From positions 1-6,763 of the forward strand of contig JAMXLG010000044.1 in the NCBI GenBank assembly GCA_024281135.1: a DNA stretch of 6,763 bases, written 5' to 3'. Shown here piece after piece: positions 6,342 to 6,763 of the stretch; positions within the stretch are counted from its first letter, which is position 1; the number at the start of each line of letters is the position of its first letter. The DNA is from Vulcanimicrobiia bacterium (lineage in GTDB: Bacteria > Eremiobacterota > Eremiobacteria > Baltobacterales > Baltobacteraceae). The translations under genes and the position numbers were made by a program. The notes under the pieces were generated by a model. The model saw only the letters and a program-made list of their open reading frames with translations, did not search any database and was not told the DNA's origin.

Positions 6342-6389
6342 GTGTCATCGTGAGCCCCCTCCCGTGTCATCCTGAGCCTGTCGAAGGAC
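6342..6389 (+). repeat. Left arm of an inverted-repeat cassette (partial unit plus full unit)
   Basis: A partial unit GTGTCATCGTGAGCC (6342-6356) is followed, 22 bp start to start, by a full unit (6364-6388) beginning GTGTCATCCTGAGC and ending TGTCGAAGGA. This belongs to a widespread type of dispersed intergenic repeat (TGTCATCCTGAGC...GTCGAAGG) known from many bacterial genomes. By hand alignment about 35 of 47 positions match the inverted right arm. CCCGTGTC recurs at 6391-6398. Confidence 0.75.
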
Positions 6390-6669
6390 GCCCGTGTCCA
6401 AACAACCGCACCGCCACCCAGTCACCCCTAACTAATGCCATCTTCTTGAGGCGACTCCACTTCTTTATTTGTTTCTCCCAACGTATCGCTTCGTCAACGT
6501 TCGAGAAATGCTCCGAGTAGACGAGAGTTACCGGACGGCGCTCGTGTGTGTAACTGCTCGGATCCCAGCCCACGTTGTGCTCACCAACGCGTCGTTCGAG
6601 ATCGTTCGTGATTCCGATATAGAACGATCCGTCGTTGCATTCCAACATGTAAACGTAGCAGCGCTTCAT
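6367..6669 (-). CDS. Single-domain GIY-YIG nuclease (UPF0213/YhbQ-like)
   Basis: This is a 100-residue protein consisting almost only of the GIY-YIG fold. The first motif appears as YVYML (5-9) in place of GIY, the second as FYIGIT (16-21) with YIG at 17-19. The conserved arginine is in LERRVGEHN (24-32), and the metal-binding glutamate is E65 in RWEKQIKKWSRLKK (63-76). All residues needed for DNA hydrolysis appear present, and the length is normal for the family. The substrates of these small proteins are mostly unknown. UPF0213 members resemble structure-specific or homing nucleases. The last six residues (PSTGSG, 95-100) and the stop are encoded by the flanking repeat unit, so the natural end may be a repeat-derived extension. 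The start ATG (complement of 6667-6669) has no clear Shine-Dalgarno. The gene is convergent with the SpoIIE-type gene, 40 bp apart. Confidence 0.9.
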   Translation of the reverse strand: MKRCYVYMLECNDGSFYIGITNDLERRVGEHNVGWDPSSYTHERRPVTLVYSEHFSNVDEAIRWEKQIKKWSRLKKMALVRGDWVAVRLFGHGRPSTGSG

Positions 6670-6688
6670 TACGAAACGCTACTGCGGC

Positions 6689-6717
6689 ATATTACCTGTG
6701 CGACTACCCTTCGACAA
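6689..6717 (-). promoter_or_regulatory. Candidate promoter of the GIY-YIG gene, -35 box inside the right repeat arm
   Basis: Read leftward, TTGTCG (complement of 6712-6717) lies in the full right-hand repeat unit. It is followed after exactly 17 bp by TAATAT (complement of 6689-6694). Each hexamer matches consensus at four of six positions. The start would be near 6682, about 13 nt before the ATG. Confidence 0.35.
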
Positions 6718-6752
6718 GCTCAGGGTGACATTGGCCAAGCTCAGGATGACAC
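6705..6752 (-). repeat. Right arm of the inverted-repeat cassette (full unit plus partial unit)
   Basis: CCTTCGACAAGCTCAGGGTG (6708-6727, continuing ACA to 6730) is a full unit in the opposite orientation to the left arm. Next to it is a partial unit, CAAGCTCAGGATGACA (6736-6751). Unit starts are 21 bp apart, close to the 22 bp of the left arm. The order full-then-partial reading outward is the mirror of the left arm. Confidence 0.75.
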
Positions 6753-6763
6753 TGTTAGGGTCT

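Larger units (their letters stand above)
6342..6752. mobile_element. Candidate REP-like cassette carrying a GIY-YIG nuclease
   Basis: About 411 bp are bounded by mirror-image arms (6342-6389 and 6705-6752), each with a partial repeat unit outside and a full unit inside. Only one gene, a 100-residue GIY-YIG nuclease, lies between. No transposase, integrase or target duplication is visible. Seen: the arms and the gene. Inferred: that they move or spread as one unit. Single-domain GIY-YIG genes are homing-type nuclease relatives, and tyrosine transposases (RAYTs) associated with REP sequences offer an analogy. The right edge is only 11 bp from the end of the window, so the repeat cluster may continue. 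Confidence 0.45.

Noticed and set aside
6327..6763. Target-site duplication or CRISPR array around the repeats
   Set aside because: The bases outside the two arms do not match each other. The units are inverted with no regular unique spacers, so this is not a CRISPR array.

Overview
The window is G+C-rich (roughly 60% by eye) bacterial chromosomal DNA, densely coded, with short intergenic gaps. The gene content (PAS/GAF/SpoIIE phosphatase, MmyB-like regulator, short phasin, EntS-like MFS permease, galactokinase, and dispersed repeats of the TGTCATCCTGAGC...GTCGAAGG type) suits a soil or environmental bacterium. No rRNA or other phylogenetic marker is present. A candidate phylum such as Eremiobacterota/Vulcanimicrobiota or a proteobacterium would both fit, and the sequence alone does not decide between them.

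Layout. At 1-146 (+) lies the C-terminal end of a small calycin-like protein. It is convergent with an MFS exporter at 161-1387 (-). A 96-bp divergent gap separates that exporter from galactokinase galK at 1484-2647 (+). After an 81-bp gap with a hairpin, an imperfect palindrome, a sigma70-like promoter and a strong Shine-Dalgarno comes an XRE/MmyB-like regulator at 2729-3529 (+). Its stop codon is 1 bp from the stop of a convergent 105-residue phasin at 3531-3848 (-). A divergent control region follows, with a good phasin promoter, a GTCAAG/CTTGAC inverted repeat and a 10-bp direct repeat. It leads to a large regulator, PAS-PAS-GAF-SpoIIE phosphatase-RsbW-like ATPase, at 3978-6326 (+).

The right end is the most unusual part. 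A 100-residue single-domain GIY-YIG nuclease gene (6367-6669, -) sits inside a roughly 411-bp cassette (6342-6752) bounded by mirror-image arms of about 48 bp. Each arm has a partial repeat unit outside and a full unit inside, in inverted orientation. The left arm supplies the last six codons and the stop of the nuclease. The right arm supplies a candidate -35 box. This resembles a minimal REP-like mobile element carrying its own nuclease, and is my main candidate for an undescribed system.

Functional links. galK phosphorylates galactose, but no galT or galE is visible here. The phasin points to polyhydroxyalkanoate granules. The MmyB-like regulator belongs to a family whose ligand domain has been reported to bind fatty-acid-like molecules, so a link to storage-lipid metabolism is possible but only inferred. 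The SpoIIE/ATPase fusion is a partner-switching signalling protein whose STAS target is not in the window.
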